Below are positions 1 through 10,712 of a DNA stretch of 64,000 nt, piece by piece (position 1 is the stretch's first letter; each line of letters begins with the position of its first letter). The notes beneath the pieces were generated by a model. It was not told the DNA's origin. It made no database searches and saw only the letters and a program-made list of their open reading frames with translations. Origin of the DNA: Magicicada septendecula (lineage: Eukaryota > Arthropoda > Insecta > Hemiptera > Cicadidae). The DNA is taken from the NCBI GenBank assembly GCA_034769895.1, contig CM068368.1, positions 687,347,877-687,411,876 on the forward strand. Direction: 5' to 3'. A program made the position numbers and the translations under genes.

Positions 1-422
1 ATTATTTCAGTCAGATACTGTAACAGATTCATAGTAGTCGCAGCATAATATATGACTTGATCAGTGTAAGTATAATGTGGTTGTACATTAAAAGTTATGG
101 AAAATTATGCTACTTTTTATCACAATCTCCACAGCCAGGAATACAGCTGCCGGAATAAATCTCTCTGCCGCAGGTGTCGTCTGAACAGGTGGAAGTTAGA
201 TGGAGGAGCACGAATAGGCTAGAAAGCCCCATTTATGTTTACTCATGTATGACACTACATGCGGATGAGCGAACCAAACTCCGGGCAACATAATCAACAG
301 TATTAAATGTTAATTATAAGTTTTTGGCACCTTCTTACTTCGACATGAAGTTATGAACAGCGTATCGTCCTTCACAATATAATATGTAGTCTATTTTACA
401 GAAACTAAAACCCATGTAGATA

Positions 423-830
423 GTGCCGTATCTAGGCCTTGGAGGGGGGAGGGTCCGGTCGAGTCGGCTTCATACAGAAGAAAAAACAAGTGAAGACAAA
501 TCAACATTACTATCTTTAAAGTGGTTGAAAAACGTGTGATAATATCCTGAAATTAATCCTATTAAAATAAACGGTAATAACGCAATAAAAATACGCGTTA
601 TTGAAACACTGTTTAGAAGATACTTATTGACAGAAATGATTTTCCTACATTTCATAATTCAAGCGTTTACGCAAATGCTGTGTAATCCACCTGTTTTGTA
701 TATTTAAAAAAGTTACTGCTGACAAAGAATAAAATAGTATAATAAATGACAGATTAACAAAATTCGACAACTTTTTTCGACCCTCCGGGAGGGCCGGTCC
801 TGTTCGCCCCCCCCCCCGTAAATACGCCCC
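423..830. mobile_element. Candidate short MITE with G-rich inverted ends
   Basis: The left end (GTGCCGTATCTAGG, followed by a G-rich run and GGTCCGGTC) and the reverse complement of the right end (GGGGCGTATTTACGG, G-run, GGACCGGCC) are imperfect inverted copies about 400 bp apart. The interior is AT-rich and has no convincing gene. Ends of this style are common in hAT-type non-autonomous elements, but I could not find a clean 8-bp target duplication, so the superfamily is a guess. Confidence 0.4.
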
Positions 831-833
831 TAA

Positions 834-1120
834 ATATAGTCCTGTATACATCACTCGATAACCGACGCCCATCGGGTATTTAAGTGAGAATATCACATGT
901 CTGATCGTGTAGTTTGCTGGTTAACTTACGTGTTTGGTAATTATTACTACTTTTACTGAAGTCCTTATCGGAAGCCCATTTTCGAAGCCGTTAGTGAATA
1001 CGTTGACATGACAAGTTCTAGCCCTGTTAGTATCACATTACGTTACCAAGCTCCAACTTTCTCTGACTATTTAAAGAATGATAGTAAATAAACTACATAA
1101 AGCTATTCAACGCTTAAAGA
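834..1120. other. Unannotated spacer
   Basis: I see no coding signal, repeat structure or RNA gene in this AT-rich stretch. Confidence 0.4.
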
Positions 1121-1134
1121 ATTAAGTGACGCCA

Positions 1135-1400
1135 CATTTACAATAGAGAAACAAGGACAAATGCTTGTTCCACACCCTGCTTACAGCCCAGATTTGGCAC
1201 CATCCGTTTTATAACTGTTCTCAACGTTGAAAGATACGTCGAAAGGTCAACATATTTCATCCGATCCTGAAGGTGGACGTTTGCTGTGCGCAAATGTATC
1301 ACAAGCAAATCACAAACTTTCTTCATAGACGGAACAATAAAGCAGACTGCACGCTGGAGGTCTAATAGTAAATGATAACCATTTAGAAATAAGGTTTTAA
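1135..1400 (+). pseudogene. Mariner transposase C-terminal remnant
   Basis: On the plus strand this translates to HPAYSPDLAPS, a stop, then LFSTLKDTSKGQHISSD. This is the block that follows the second catalytic Asp in mariner transposases, where HPPYSPDLAPSD is the family signature. The last Asp of that motif is lost and an in-frame stop is present. Mariner enzymes cut and paste DNA at TA dinucleotides in the nucleus; this copy is dead. The N-terminal helix-turn-helix and the first catalytic blocks are not visible upstream, and no TIRs were identified, so this is a truncated relic. Confidence 0.75.
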
Positions 1401-1816
1401 TTTATAAGAGAAATTAAAATCTCCTTCGTTTTTACACCATTTTTATTATATTATTCTGTTAGTAAACTCGTGTATACAGATCTTACTCATCAACAGGCCC
1501 TCTTCATGACTATTAACATTCAATTTTCCTCCCACGATTACATGGAAAGTATTTTACACTTTGAAGTACTCGTACACATTTTACACCTAGTGAGTAAGAT
1601 ATATTTACTTGTTATTTTATCCAATTTTCATGACAGGATTTTTGAAAGTGTCTTATCTCACTCAGGCTATACTATGGTGACAGTAATTCGGCAGTCAGTT
1701 TTGGGACAGTTCCTCATGTTCGAATGCACAGCTACTAGAAATTACTTAAATTCCTTTCTCCATGGAATTCTCCGTTGTAATCCGTTTCCTTCAATCTAAA
1801 GAGTCTCCAATCCTCA

Positions 1817-2047
1817 AAACTGTCTTTTATTTATTCATTAATTTGGAACTACTGAAGCACGTGTGTTCGATTAAAGGTGAATTTAAATATAAAATAACGT
1901 TATCACTGCGACCACACCCACCCGATGAAAGAATAAACTTGTGAAGCACTAAATGAAATATTTCTTCGTTTGCATTGAATTTGGATCAGTCATTTACCAG
2001 ATCTATGCCGTTTCTTGTTTTGACTTCAAAATAACTCAGCATGTGGA
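1817..2047 (+). repeat. Left inverted arm of element F
   Basis: Pairs with 4339-4563 in inverted orientation. It includes the perfect 19-bp core at 2021-2039. Confidence 0.6.
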
Positions 2048-2146
2048 GCGTGACTTAAAAAAAAATCACTTACTCCATAAGCCTCGCGCATGTCATTACA
2101 CCGATACATGGTTAAAGTGCTAGAATGAAAATTGTAGATTTTCCAC

Positions 2147-2149
2147 GTG

Positions 2150-2180
<31 letters not shown>
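2147..2180. repeat. (TG)n microsatellite
   Basis: An almost uninterrupted run of TG dinucleotides. Confidence 0.95.
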
Positions 2181-2182
<2 letters not shown>

Positions 2183-2262
2183 CAATTTTACATATGTACC
2201 GTACATAGTACAGCTTACGCGCAACGTTATGTATGCTTAATACATAACTGATATTATAATAT

Positions 2263-2738
2263 TGTTACGATGGTCTCACTGATCGTCGTATAGTACAGTA
2301 GAAAACAAAATACAGACACCAATGAAGTCAATAATGACCAGCTTCAATTAATCACAATAAGAATTTATAATCAGCTCGTACAATAATTCCAGTTAGATTT
2401 GCCCATACGCAATAATAATGTCAAATAATAACAGAAACTATAACACAATAACACTTCGCACAATACTTCGACAAACACTACTCGAGCCGCACTAAGGAAA
2501 ATCGCTCAACATAACTAACTGACTGACAAGCAGGCTGCTACGGCTTTTTATAGGCAGTGCACGTCTTTTAGAAATTTTCCATCCTCAATATGGTGAGTCA
2601 GCTAATGCGTATTTCAAGTGCCTTCCAGAGTACTCTGAAACGTACTTGTGCGCGGCCTGGACTGAAACACACACCTGCTGGGCTGGGGAACGGACGGGTG
2701 GAAGACCTTCTAGGCTATTCGATATGGTTCTCGTTACA
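2263..2738 (-). mobile_element. Solo LTR with 4-bp target duplication
   Basis: The 476-bp block begins TGTTACGATGG and ends CTCGTTACA, giving TG...CA termini with inverted TGTAACG-like ends. It is flanked on both sides by ATAT, a 4-bp direct duplication of the kind Gypsy/Ty3-type integrases make. Read on the minus strand it has a TATAAAAAG box (complement of the CTTTTTATA near 2545) where an LTR promoter should lie. No internal retroelement region is adjacent, so it is a solo LTR left by recombination, inserted inside element F. Confidence 0.7.
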
Positions 2739-3737
2739 ATATTAATTAATTTAATACTAGAGAAATTTAATATTATATAATTATTTGAAGTTAATATTTT
2801 CCTCGACGAAGAATATTTTTAATTATGTATATTCACTCCCAAACTATTTAGAATGAAGACCCAGCTGTGGTCGCAGTCTTGTCTATTCTATCACCGGGGT
2901 GATAGTATATTTATATTCGTACTTACCAGCCGGTTCATCCGATAGTCAGCGACTACTATTGTACAAGTGCATAACTCAAAAGAAACGTGCCGGCGCGCGC
3001 ATACGCACACACCACAGGACCAACCACATTTTCTCAAATGTGGTTAAATACCGTGAGAAAACGAGAGAAGTGACTTGTTGCGAAGAAACGGGGAAATTAT
3101 TCAAAACTATATTTCAACCTCGCATAGCTTGTTCAGAAACAGGTAAAAATTAACTATTTCATGGGCATCAGAAAGAAGAGAACCTTAACTTTAATGGTAT
3201 TTTTTTTTTCTTCCACTAGTGATCTACCATATATTCCGATTTCGTTCTGCCAGTACACAGAACACAGACAAGAAAACAACTTCTGCATATCTTTCCATAA
3301 AGTTCGTATAACGATGTACAATACAGACTCGTATCGATCTGCACTAATAAACACGCCGTTTGTAAGACAAGAATAGAAAGCACGTCATTCAGACTGACAT
3401 AAAAGGTAACAATTTAAATGAATATGACACGAAACTGGTTATAGTACGGGCGGAGCTTTTTCCTGGCGTTTATTTATAACGGAGTAACCTGACAATTTGA
3501 GAATAGGGCGTGTATCGTCCCTCGTCTCGTGTATTACGTAAAGTGATATTATAAAGGTCAGAAGACGCTGTGTGTGACGATAGCAGCAGAGAAAGGGGAA
3601 AACATACATCCGGTTTCCGGATACGTAGGAGTGCGTTATCAGCTGGGAAGACAGCAAGGCCCAGTAGACGCTACTTCCTCTTGCATTCAGTCGTGTGTAT
3701 TACATTACACAACACCCTCCTCGATAATTAGATACAG

Positions 3738-3769
<32 letters not shown>

Positions 3770-3777
3770 TCTCTCTA
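3738..3777. repeat. (CT)n microsatellite
   Basis: CT-dinucleotide tract with a single interruption. The long frame across it is a repeat artefact. Confidence 0.95.
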
Positions 3778-4338
3778 CAACATAACTGTACTCGTATAAC
3801 ACGAAATGATGGTTTAAACATAAAGAGAAGGCCGAGACTAACAGATCAGAGCAGTTGCGTATGCAACCTACGGTTATCATTTAGACCAAATGCACTGCAT
3901 CGGGCTGCCGGGTGGAATTGCTGTTCTGAATTCTTACCTGAAGGCTTAGCAAGCATAACGTATATTCGCTTATGCCAATTTCGCTGCATTTGAGTCAAAA
4001 CACGAAACTACTTTCGTTTTGTAAATGAATGATCCAAATTCACTGCAAAAGAACACTTTAGACGGCTATTCCGAGTAAAACTTAAGACTCCTAAGACAGT
4101 TCATTTCGGTGAACTCCTAAGACTTTAGGACACTACAAACACGAATTATTTCTTCGGCTACAACCTTATTATTGATTCGTTCAATTTTATTTCCATGCTA
4201 TCCACGCCAACCTGAGATGTAAAACCAGTTTTTTATTTTTGTTAAAACATTAGATTTTTTCACAGTAATACTAACAAAAAGCGGCAATTTCTAGACCCCT
4301 ACGGTGAAACATCACTTCAAAAGGTCTGATAATCCTTC

Positions 4339-4563
4339 CACAAACTGAGTTATTTTGAAGTCAAAAAAAAATAAACGTGACTTCCATTTGATAAATGAAC
4401 GATCCAAACTCAATTCAAATGAAGATGTATTTCACTCAAGACGGCACAAGTTCATCTTTCATCGGGTTCACAATGATAACGTTATTTTATATGTAAGTGT
4501 AAGAAGACGAGTGTAGTTCAATAGTTCTACATTAACAAGTAAACAGAAGGGAGTTTTCATAAA
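4339..4563 (-). repeat. Right inverted arm of element F
   Basis: Inverted partner of 1817-2047. It contains CTGAGTTATTTTGAAGTCA at 4345-4363. Confidence 0.6.
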
Positions 4564-6515
4564 TGTATTCAATTGTTGTGCCATCTCCACAACTTCGCTG
4601 GCAACAGCAAATTAACCTGAGCTATTCGACATGTGTCTTGCATAACACCGGGGTTACCCGGTTACTACAATTGGCAGCCGTTGTACTTCGTAGTAATGTT
4701 AGATAATAGCATTAGGCCGGTCACGACTCAATGACACTGCAGATTTAGTGAACAACCTCCTACCAAACAACAGTCTCCGTTCGTTTCGCTCAACTTAATT
4801 CTAAACTTTACATGGAGAATTTGCACAAAATGACCAAGAAAACAGAACGAATTTCAAAATAAATTGGGTCTGAACCGAAGCAAGACACACTTACTAAAAA
4901 AAAAAAAAAAAACGCCGAACATGATTTTCCAAAACAATACACAGAAAACGTTGGGATCGATGAAAAACGAAAATAGGAGAGAATGTAAAACTGTTGTTGA
5001 GAACGGAGGATACTGATGATGATGATGATAAAGGTTGAGAAGGTCGTGACAGAAAAATTATGCCTTCGTCTGTTGTATTCGCTTGAGCCTACTGTGTGAG
5101 TTTACAAGTTACAGTCATTAGCTTGATGTTCAGCTTTAAACGAGTATAATCATATTGGAATCTTTGCTGTTTTGAAACGCACTATTGTCCGCAAATTGAA
5201 TTATGTGAGTATCGAACTGTGACGTTTCTATGATCACAACTTACCGTTAAAATATATAAACCTTTGCATTGAAAATAAGACGTAACAAAATCTTTATGAC
5301 TGATCACTAACGGATAATACGTTAATACGCAATCACTAACGGACGTATACCACGGAACGACTCAGCTGGAGGACGTAAACTAACCAGTGTAACCCCTTTC
5401 GAAATTCGTACAACTGAAAAGCGTAGCAAACGGTACAAAGTATTTTCAAGAGCTACACACTCCCGATTTTCCGAATAGTAAATTGTAACCAACCCAAAAT
5501 TATTTTTTCGATAATATTTATTCTAACCAAAACAGCATTTTAATATTTGTAGACTACTTCCTGTAATTTTGTGTTTTTTAAAATCTCGCATCTTCCAAGT
5601 AATGAACATTTCATTAAGCTTTCTTTCTGGTATTTTGCGGTTTTCAGAAAAGGTGTGTATCTGGCTTACACTGGTGCACATTCCAATATTTACTAACTCG
5701 TATTTCCAAAACGCCGCCGACACATTACATGTACGCTAAATTCACTGCAGTCATTCGACACTATGGAGAAAAGCTAACTAGGGCAACAAACATTACCCGT
5801 GAGCAGTACATTGGATCGATCAAATATGTTAACAGACACATTGATTGCGGTCACAAGCCTACTGATACTGCTGCGGTTCTCAAAACAAGAAAACATCTGG
5901 AGGAGAAAAGGACAAGCGTGTCCTGGATTCGTTTCTGCACATTTTCTGAAATCCGCTTACAACGCGTAGTGCGATATTAGAAAGTCGTATCACAGCTTAT
6001 TTTCTTACTTAACATGTTCTGCCCACCTGGGACCTGTTGCGAATCGGGGCAGACATTTTAAACGGTCTCTCTGCGATCCATTGGCCAGGATTTATTATAC
6101 GTGTTGTTCAGTTTGACGCTGACACCGTGAATGACAGACAGCTAGTGAAGGTATTATGTTTCACTCAAAAATCACATGCAGGGATGCCCAATCATTTTGT
6201 GCACGAGCACCAGCTTAAATACAGTGTAACTTACCACTTAACTGTAGCTGGAATCTACTTGATGTTAAATTTGTACGACAGTATCTTGAACACAAAAAAG
6301 TTATTTACCTATTCATTTGAAACTACGAGACATCATTTAAAAAATAATGAAAGAAACAAGGTGGCCGTAACCGACAAGATACGACCAGTCTAAAAATTCC
6401 ACATTGGTCAAGTAAACGCAAGCTTCAAAATCGCACTGCTCAACCAAGCAGGAGACAACAATTTCAGATGGTCTTTAGTTATCTCAAATGTAACTGTAAT
6501 TAATAAAAAAATTAA
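4564..6515. other. Intergenic stretch without recognised genes
   Basis: Contains a poly-A run near 4897-4913, a short GAT repeat near 5014-5029 and two unrecognised open frames (5729-5980 and 6037-6393, plus strand). Neither frame shows a motif or splice context that I can support as a gene. Confidence 0.4.
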
Positions 6516-6519
6516 TTAA

Positions 6520-6831
6520 GGGGAGATAAACACTTTTTTTTGTCGAATGCATTTTAATTTGGCGAACAGGGGTTTAGTTATGTACCATTAATTAATTAAC
6601 TATTGAAGCTATGTATTTGAAATTTCTACCATACCTTATCAAATATATTTGTAACATGATGTACTAGCGTGAAGCAGTTTTAAGAAAAAAATGCCTCTAT
6701 ATATATATATATAAATTACTTTGTGGATAACCTCACAAAAGTATATATTTTCTTAATCAGGATGAAATGGAGAATTTTTTGAGACAAAAATAAAAACTAG
6801 ATTTTTTCACCGAAAAACTGCTGATCTCCCC
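6520..6831. mobile_element. TTAA-flanked MITE
   Basis: Ends are GGGGAGATAAACAC on the left and the complement of GGGGAGATCAGCAG on the right, about 15 of 20 terminal bases matching. Both sides are flanked by TTAA (6516-6519 and 6832-6835), the duplication typical of piggyBac and Kolobok superfamilies. It is 312 bp long, AT-rich and non-coding. Confidence 0.65.
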
Positions 6832-6835
6832 TTAA

Positions 6836-6995
6836 ATTAGGTAACGTTTTCGTCAAAAAATAAATTTACAAAATAAACTGTACTCTCCCTTAGTGGTGGT
6901 AGGAGGGGAGACATTGTGGTCTGTTGGCAACCACTGCTCTCCGTAAACATTTCTACAGACTGAGTCGACCTGACGGCTAAAAAACGCAACTATAT
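6836..6995. other. Short spacer
   Basis: Nothing recognised. Confidence 0.4.
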
Positions 6996-6997
6996 TT

Positions 6998-7085
6998 TAA
7001 TGCGCTGCTCGGAAATCGAACTCGGAACTATTAGATTAGTAGCCAAGCGCTATACTCCCCGGTCTATTAAGACCTTCCACCCAAG
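6998..7085 (-). mobile_element. tRNA-derived SINE remnant
   Basis: The minus strand reads GCTTGGCTACTAATCT, then GAGTTCGATTTCC, which matches the D-arm/anticodon and B-box (GGTTCGANTCC-like) part of tRNA-derived insect SINEs. The A-box region is degenerate, and a mature tRNA fold is not supported, so it is a SINE head relic rather than a tRNA gene. Confidence 0.55.
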
Positions 7086-7660
7086 AAAAAGAAACATCAT
7101 AAATTTCTCAAATGTTATTACACATTCAATAAATGTCATCGGTTCTCCAGCAAGTTGTTTTAAAAATTCTGGTGTAGTCTGTCAAGGAAAATGTTCCACG
7201 GCGAAAATGATAAGCACCACAAAGTCAGAAACATTTGAGAATGCACAATGTTGATAGTGGAAAATGTTGACCCGAAACGTGCAAACATACAATGTGTTAC
7301 TTTAAAAGGCTTCAGATAAACGTTTCACGCGGAGTTAAGCCCACAAATTTTATTCCTTGTTACGTTCTGGTTACAATGCTATACCGTAATGACTTCTAAT
7401 CTGTATTCTGTTTCAATTTTATTTCCCTTACAAAAGAATTGAGAACGCTTGGTTTCTGCAATTTTAAAAACTTTCGAAAATAAATGAAGATCGACTTAAC
7501 GACTGCGGATGATATGCAGTCGGCGATTTAAGACCAATCGATCAAGAAGTTAAACTGAGTACCTCTACGTAGGCAACAGTATGACAAAACACCCTTTTTT
7601 TAGTAACACGTTTGTCATTCTGTTTATTCTCCTAATCTGTCAAGTACCTTACTCCGGCAA
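7086..7660. other. Unannotated spacer
   Basis: No gene or repeat recognised. Confidence 0.4.
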
Positions 7661-7666
7661 AGAAAC

Positions 7667-7717
7667 AAGTAGGAGGTAACACGTATAACCTCCTACTTAT
7701 AAGGGTTATACGTGTTA
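7667..7717. repeat. Two overlapping, mutually exclusive hairpins
   Basis: Hairpin 1 pairs AAGTAGGAGG (7667-7676) with CCTCCTACTT (7689-7698). Hairpin 2 pairs TAACACGTATAACC (7677-7690) with GGTTATACGTGTTA (7704-7717). The arms overlap at 7689-7690 and each arm lies in the loop of the other, so they compete. No gene context explains the structure. Confidence 0.8.
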
Positions 7718-7719
7718 AG

Positions 7720-8769
7720 TTGAGTTTACTGGTTGCGTGCATGTACGACGATCACGTCTGGCACAAATAGCATGTGCGCGTAATCTAAATTCAAGTATGG
7801 ACTCGATACATTCAACCAAACAATATTAGGCCTATACACTACCAAATCCAATTCACTACCAAACTACCTACTTGTACAACAAATGCTTACCAGCCAGCCT
7901 GAAGTTTAGTTTAGTTTACAAGTCAACAGAAGATTATAAATAAGTAGGGACACAGTGTTTGTTTAAAACTTTCACTTTCACAAAGCACGCACTTGGGGAA
8001 CACTTCGTTTCTCAGCGCCGCGTACAATACACGCTTGAATTCTTCTTCCAGTCCATCCAAAGTCCCTGCTTGCGTTTACGCTTATAAATGCTGAGTTCTA
8101 ATCACAGAATCCTGAGTCAAATTCTGCCTAATGATCACATCCATTCCGTCGGTATCTTTCTTGTGTGGTTCATTTTAGTCTGTAAGTATTTGCGCTTGAC
8201 TGTTACGTGCTTTACATCATAATGGAAATTTCGAGCCAACTATTGCCCATTTATTTCTCGTTTCATGGGACGAGACGTAACCAATTTTAAGATCCCGAAA
8301 TCGGCAAACTGTATGTCAACTATTACTCAAGAAAGCTGTATGCATCTGCATTTGCTAAAATTAAATATGGAAACTCGGTGTCGGTCCGTACACCATTACA
8401 CACTTATAACCACAATATACAAATGGCAGGTAGAATAAGTATAAGATACGGGTCGAACACTTATCCAAGGAGGGACGCAAGACTGTGTGGCCGGTTCACG
8501 TTCACTGGCATTAGTACACATGCAAGTTTGAGCAGTCTCGCCGAACCTTTCCCAGTCGGTTTCAAAGCCAGTCTTATCCACCCATATAGAAGCGTTGGTA
8601 ACACGTTCATGTATCAGTTAAACAAAGCCCTACAATTAAAGCAGAATGACGACGACACGAAGGGAAAGGTTGCAGTTGAAAGATCACTTCATTAAAAGTG
8701 ATAAGCTGCAGTTGCTGAATCCTAACTGTGGCAATCTGATTATGGCCCAGGAAAAATAGTCGAAAAATT
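7720..8769. other. Unannotated spacer
   Basis: Contains a 105-codon open frame (8378-8695, plus strand) with no recognisable domain and no splice context. I do not call it a gene. Confidence 0.4.
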
Positions 8770-9012
8770 TGACTTTAAAGGAAAAAAATAGATAAAAGCT
8801 AGTTTTTTGTAAATGTGATCGTTGGACCATAAGTTATACGGAACCAATGAGTCTACCACTTAAATTTGTCCGGGGGTGATTTTGCAAGGGTTGAAAAAAT
8901 GATTGTTCGCATATAACTTAACAACGAAGTATTTTATCAAAAATGCTTCAAATAAAAGTTGTAGCTCACAAACGTCTCTATAATTTGGTAGGTATCACAT
9001 TCCTGTACGTCG
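8770..9012 (+). repeat. Left inverted arm of element C
   Basis: Inverted match to 15268-15530. Confidence 0.75.
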
Positions 9013-9014
9013 AA

Positions 9015-9175
9015 TTTTTTTTTTTTATGCCTACATAAGCCGAAGCTTGTGCGTAGGTAATGAGATGGCGATGACTTGAATGATGAACTAATGCCAGACC
9101 TTACCGGGAATCAAACCCTGAACCTCTTGGTCTAGAAGCCAGCCCCCTAACCACTAGACCAAACCGGTCTGACAA
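9015..9175 (-). mobile_element. tRNA-derived SINE with poly-A tail
   Basis: Read on the minus strand it begins near ACCGGTTTGG. It has an A box TGGTCTAGTGG (complement at 9151-9161) and a B box GGTTTGATTCC (complement at 9107-9117), then an unrelated body and a tail of 12 A (the T run at 9015-9026). The internal RNA polymerase III promoter spacing is tRNA-like. It lies just inside the left arm of element C, so it is younger than C. I did not find a clear target duplication. Confidence 0.8.
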
Positions 9176-9210
9176 ACTACGCTAAAGCTTGTCAGATTTA
9201 TTTACAGCAA

Positions 9211-10168
9211 ATGCTTGAATTACAAAATAGAATGAGTGACTCAGAATTTGATTTTTTTACGAAAGGTTATTTTACTGTAAGGGGTAACAAAAAAACATTT
9301 TTCAGTGGTACTTGGACCGATATGCTCATAGAACAGACAGCAAATCGAGAATTTAAAGTCCAAGGTGGCGTTGTTTACCGAGGATTCACAGATGAAATAT
9401 TAAATTCATATATCACTACTAAATCAGCATTTTCGGATATTTGCCAAGAACTTTAACATTTTTGAAGCACTACATTTTTCACATCTGAACAACATGTTGA
9501 GTCAAGAGAAACTCGACAAGAAATTATTCAGATGTCAATAAATTGTAAGATTGGTTTATTAATCACGATCCGTTTTCAAAAACGCAAATTATTACGTCAT
9601 ACGGTACTGGAATTATTGGAAACGACACTATTAATTGTCATAAATCAAAGGAAATTGGTGAAAACGATATGAAAAAAATTGTCTGGGAAATTGTATAAGG
9701 ATATTGTCTTAAAACGTGAAAACAGATTACTCCTCTGAATGCCGTTAATTCCTCTATAACGGTACGTGAAAAGGATATTACTATAGATCCTTTAATTCTC
9801 TATCAGAGTGCTGTTGTGCAGAGAAATGAGTGATGATATCTCAGAGTATTTTAAATTTGAAATTGCACCATACCCAGTGTCCCTTTTCACGAATACTGGA
9901 ATGAAAAAACTCACCAAGTCCGCTTTATATGATGAGTTTTAAAATATTGACGACAATTTACTGAACAAGACAGACATATACATAATAGATGGAGGGAATT
10001 TGTTGCACAAAGTGAAATGGAATTTAAAAAATGCAGTAATTATAAAGAAGTATGCAATATGTTTCGCGTACTTTTAAGTCTGCAGTAATCGTCTTCGACG
10101 GATATGATAATCCTGACAGTACAAAAAAAATCTGAACAGCAACGTCGATACGCGAACGTCATAGTCCA
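9211..10168 (+). pseudogene. Element C protein, N-terminal half (broken)
   Basis: The first frame (9211-9456) contains FFSGTWTDMLIEQTANREFK then GGVVYRGFTDE. This resembles the xFSGxxTDMxIEQxLMR...GGL signature of a protein family repeated many times in insect and cnidarian genomes. Downstream, in shifting frames, are TSEQH, NHDPFSKTQIITS, GIIGNDTINCHKSKEI, IDPLILYQS, YPVSLF and finally VFDGYDNPDSTKK, RRYANVIVQE. The order matches the family, so this is a single gene with several frameshifts and stops. Reading stops where element D is inserted and resumes at 13553. The VFDG block may be part of the same acidic nuclease-like core as DTD and GCD further on; that is inference. Confidence 0.7.
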
Positions 10169-10367
10169 AGAGCTGACCGTAAAAATTCCAGCCAATAAGT
10201 AAACAGAAGAAAATGTTTTGAAAATGGTAGTTCACACAGCGAGAATGAAAAAAATCATTTTCTGCCTGGGTGGAAGTTGTTCAATAATTTTTTCTACCCC
10301 ACCCCCGCAAAATTTTTTGCACAGCAATTCAGCCAATAAAGTAACAACTTAAAATTACTGCGAAAAC

Positions 10368-10712
10368 TTAGTGTTTATATAGTTGAGTAAAAAAATATTT
10401 TTGTGCCTCATTAAATCTTGTTGGAATGTTTTGGCACAATTGTTTTTTTATTTGTTTTTTTGAGTTGTTACTATACCCATCGAGTAACAGCTTCAAATCA
10501 TGATTAAATTCAAGTTTATACTTTCTTTTAATGAAATATGCATTTGTGCCACGTCTAAGCCTGTCAGAAGTACCTGGCACAAAGGTTTGTATTTCTAAAA
10601 ATAACATGGAATTCCCATCCGCATAGGTTCTCCTTGCAGGTATATTTCCAGCTGGTAATTTTAGAAAACTACTGTTATTATTATTATTATTTTTATTTAT
10701 TTTTAGTCGCAT
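10368..10712 (-). CDS. Conserved ORF inside left arm of element D
   Basis: A 114-codon minus-strand frame, reading outward from the element centre. It contains SFLKLPAGNIPARRTYADGN, SMLFLEIQTFVPGTSDRLRR and ELFNHDL-like Lys-rich stretches near the C-terminus. The right arm (13057-13366) encodes nearly the same peptide, with few amino-acid changes. Because both arms are copies of one repeat, conservation may come from arm homogenisation rather than selection. The start Met is uncertain and no known domain is recognised. The basic, Asn/Lys-rich C-terminus would fit DNA binding, but that is speculation. Confidence 0.4.
   Translation of the reverse strand: MRLKINKNNNNNNSSFLKLPAGNIPARRTYADGNSMLFLEIQTFVPGTSDRLRRGTNAYFIKRKYKLEFNHDLKLLLDGYSNNSKKQIKKQLCQNIPTRFNEAQKYFFTQLYKH

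Larger units (their letters stand above)
1817..4563. mobile_element. Old DNA transposon with about 230-bp inverted arms (element F)
   Basis: The arm at about 1817-2047 is an inverted copy of the arm at about 4339-4563, at roughly three-quarters identity by eye. The innermost block is a perfect 19-bp inverted match (TGACTTCAAAATAACTCAG at 2021-2039 against its complement at 4345-4363). Flanking it are matching blocks such as GATCCAAATTCA and ATAAAATAACGTTATCA. The interior holds a solo LTR, a CT microsatellite and no recognisable transposase. A third, direct partial copy of the arm lies at about 4018-4052. No target duplication was found, so the superfamily is open. Confidence 0.6.

Noticed and set aside
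3574-3993. 139-codon open frame with a Ser/Leu run
   Set aside because: The run is the translation of a CT microsatellite. No domain or splice context.
5729-6393. Two plus-strand open frames of 83 and 118 codons
   Set aside because: No motif, no homologous feel and no splice or promoter context. Length is within chance for this composition.
7000-7085. Functional tRNA gene on the minus strand
   Set aside because: B-box-like sequence is present but the D arm and acceptor stem do not pair. It fits a SINE remnant better.
8378-8695. 105-codon plus-strand frame with a 61-codon frame on the other strand
   Set aside because: Neither shows a recognisable domain, and overlapping antisense frames suggest chance.
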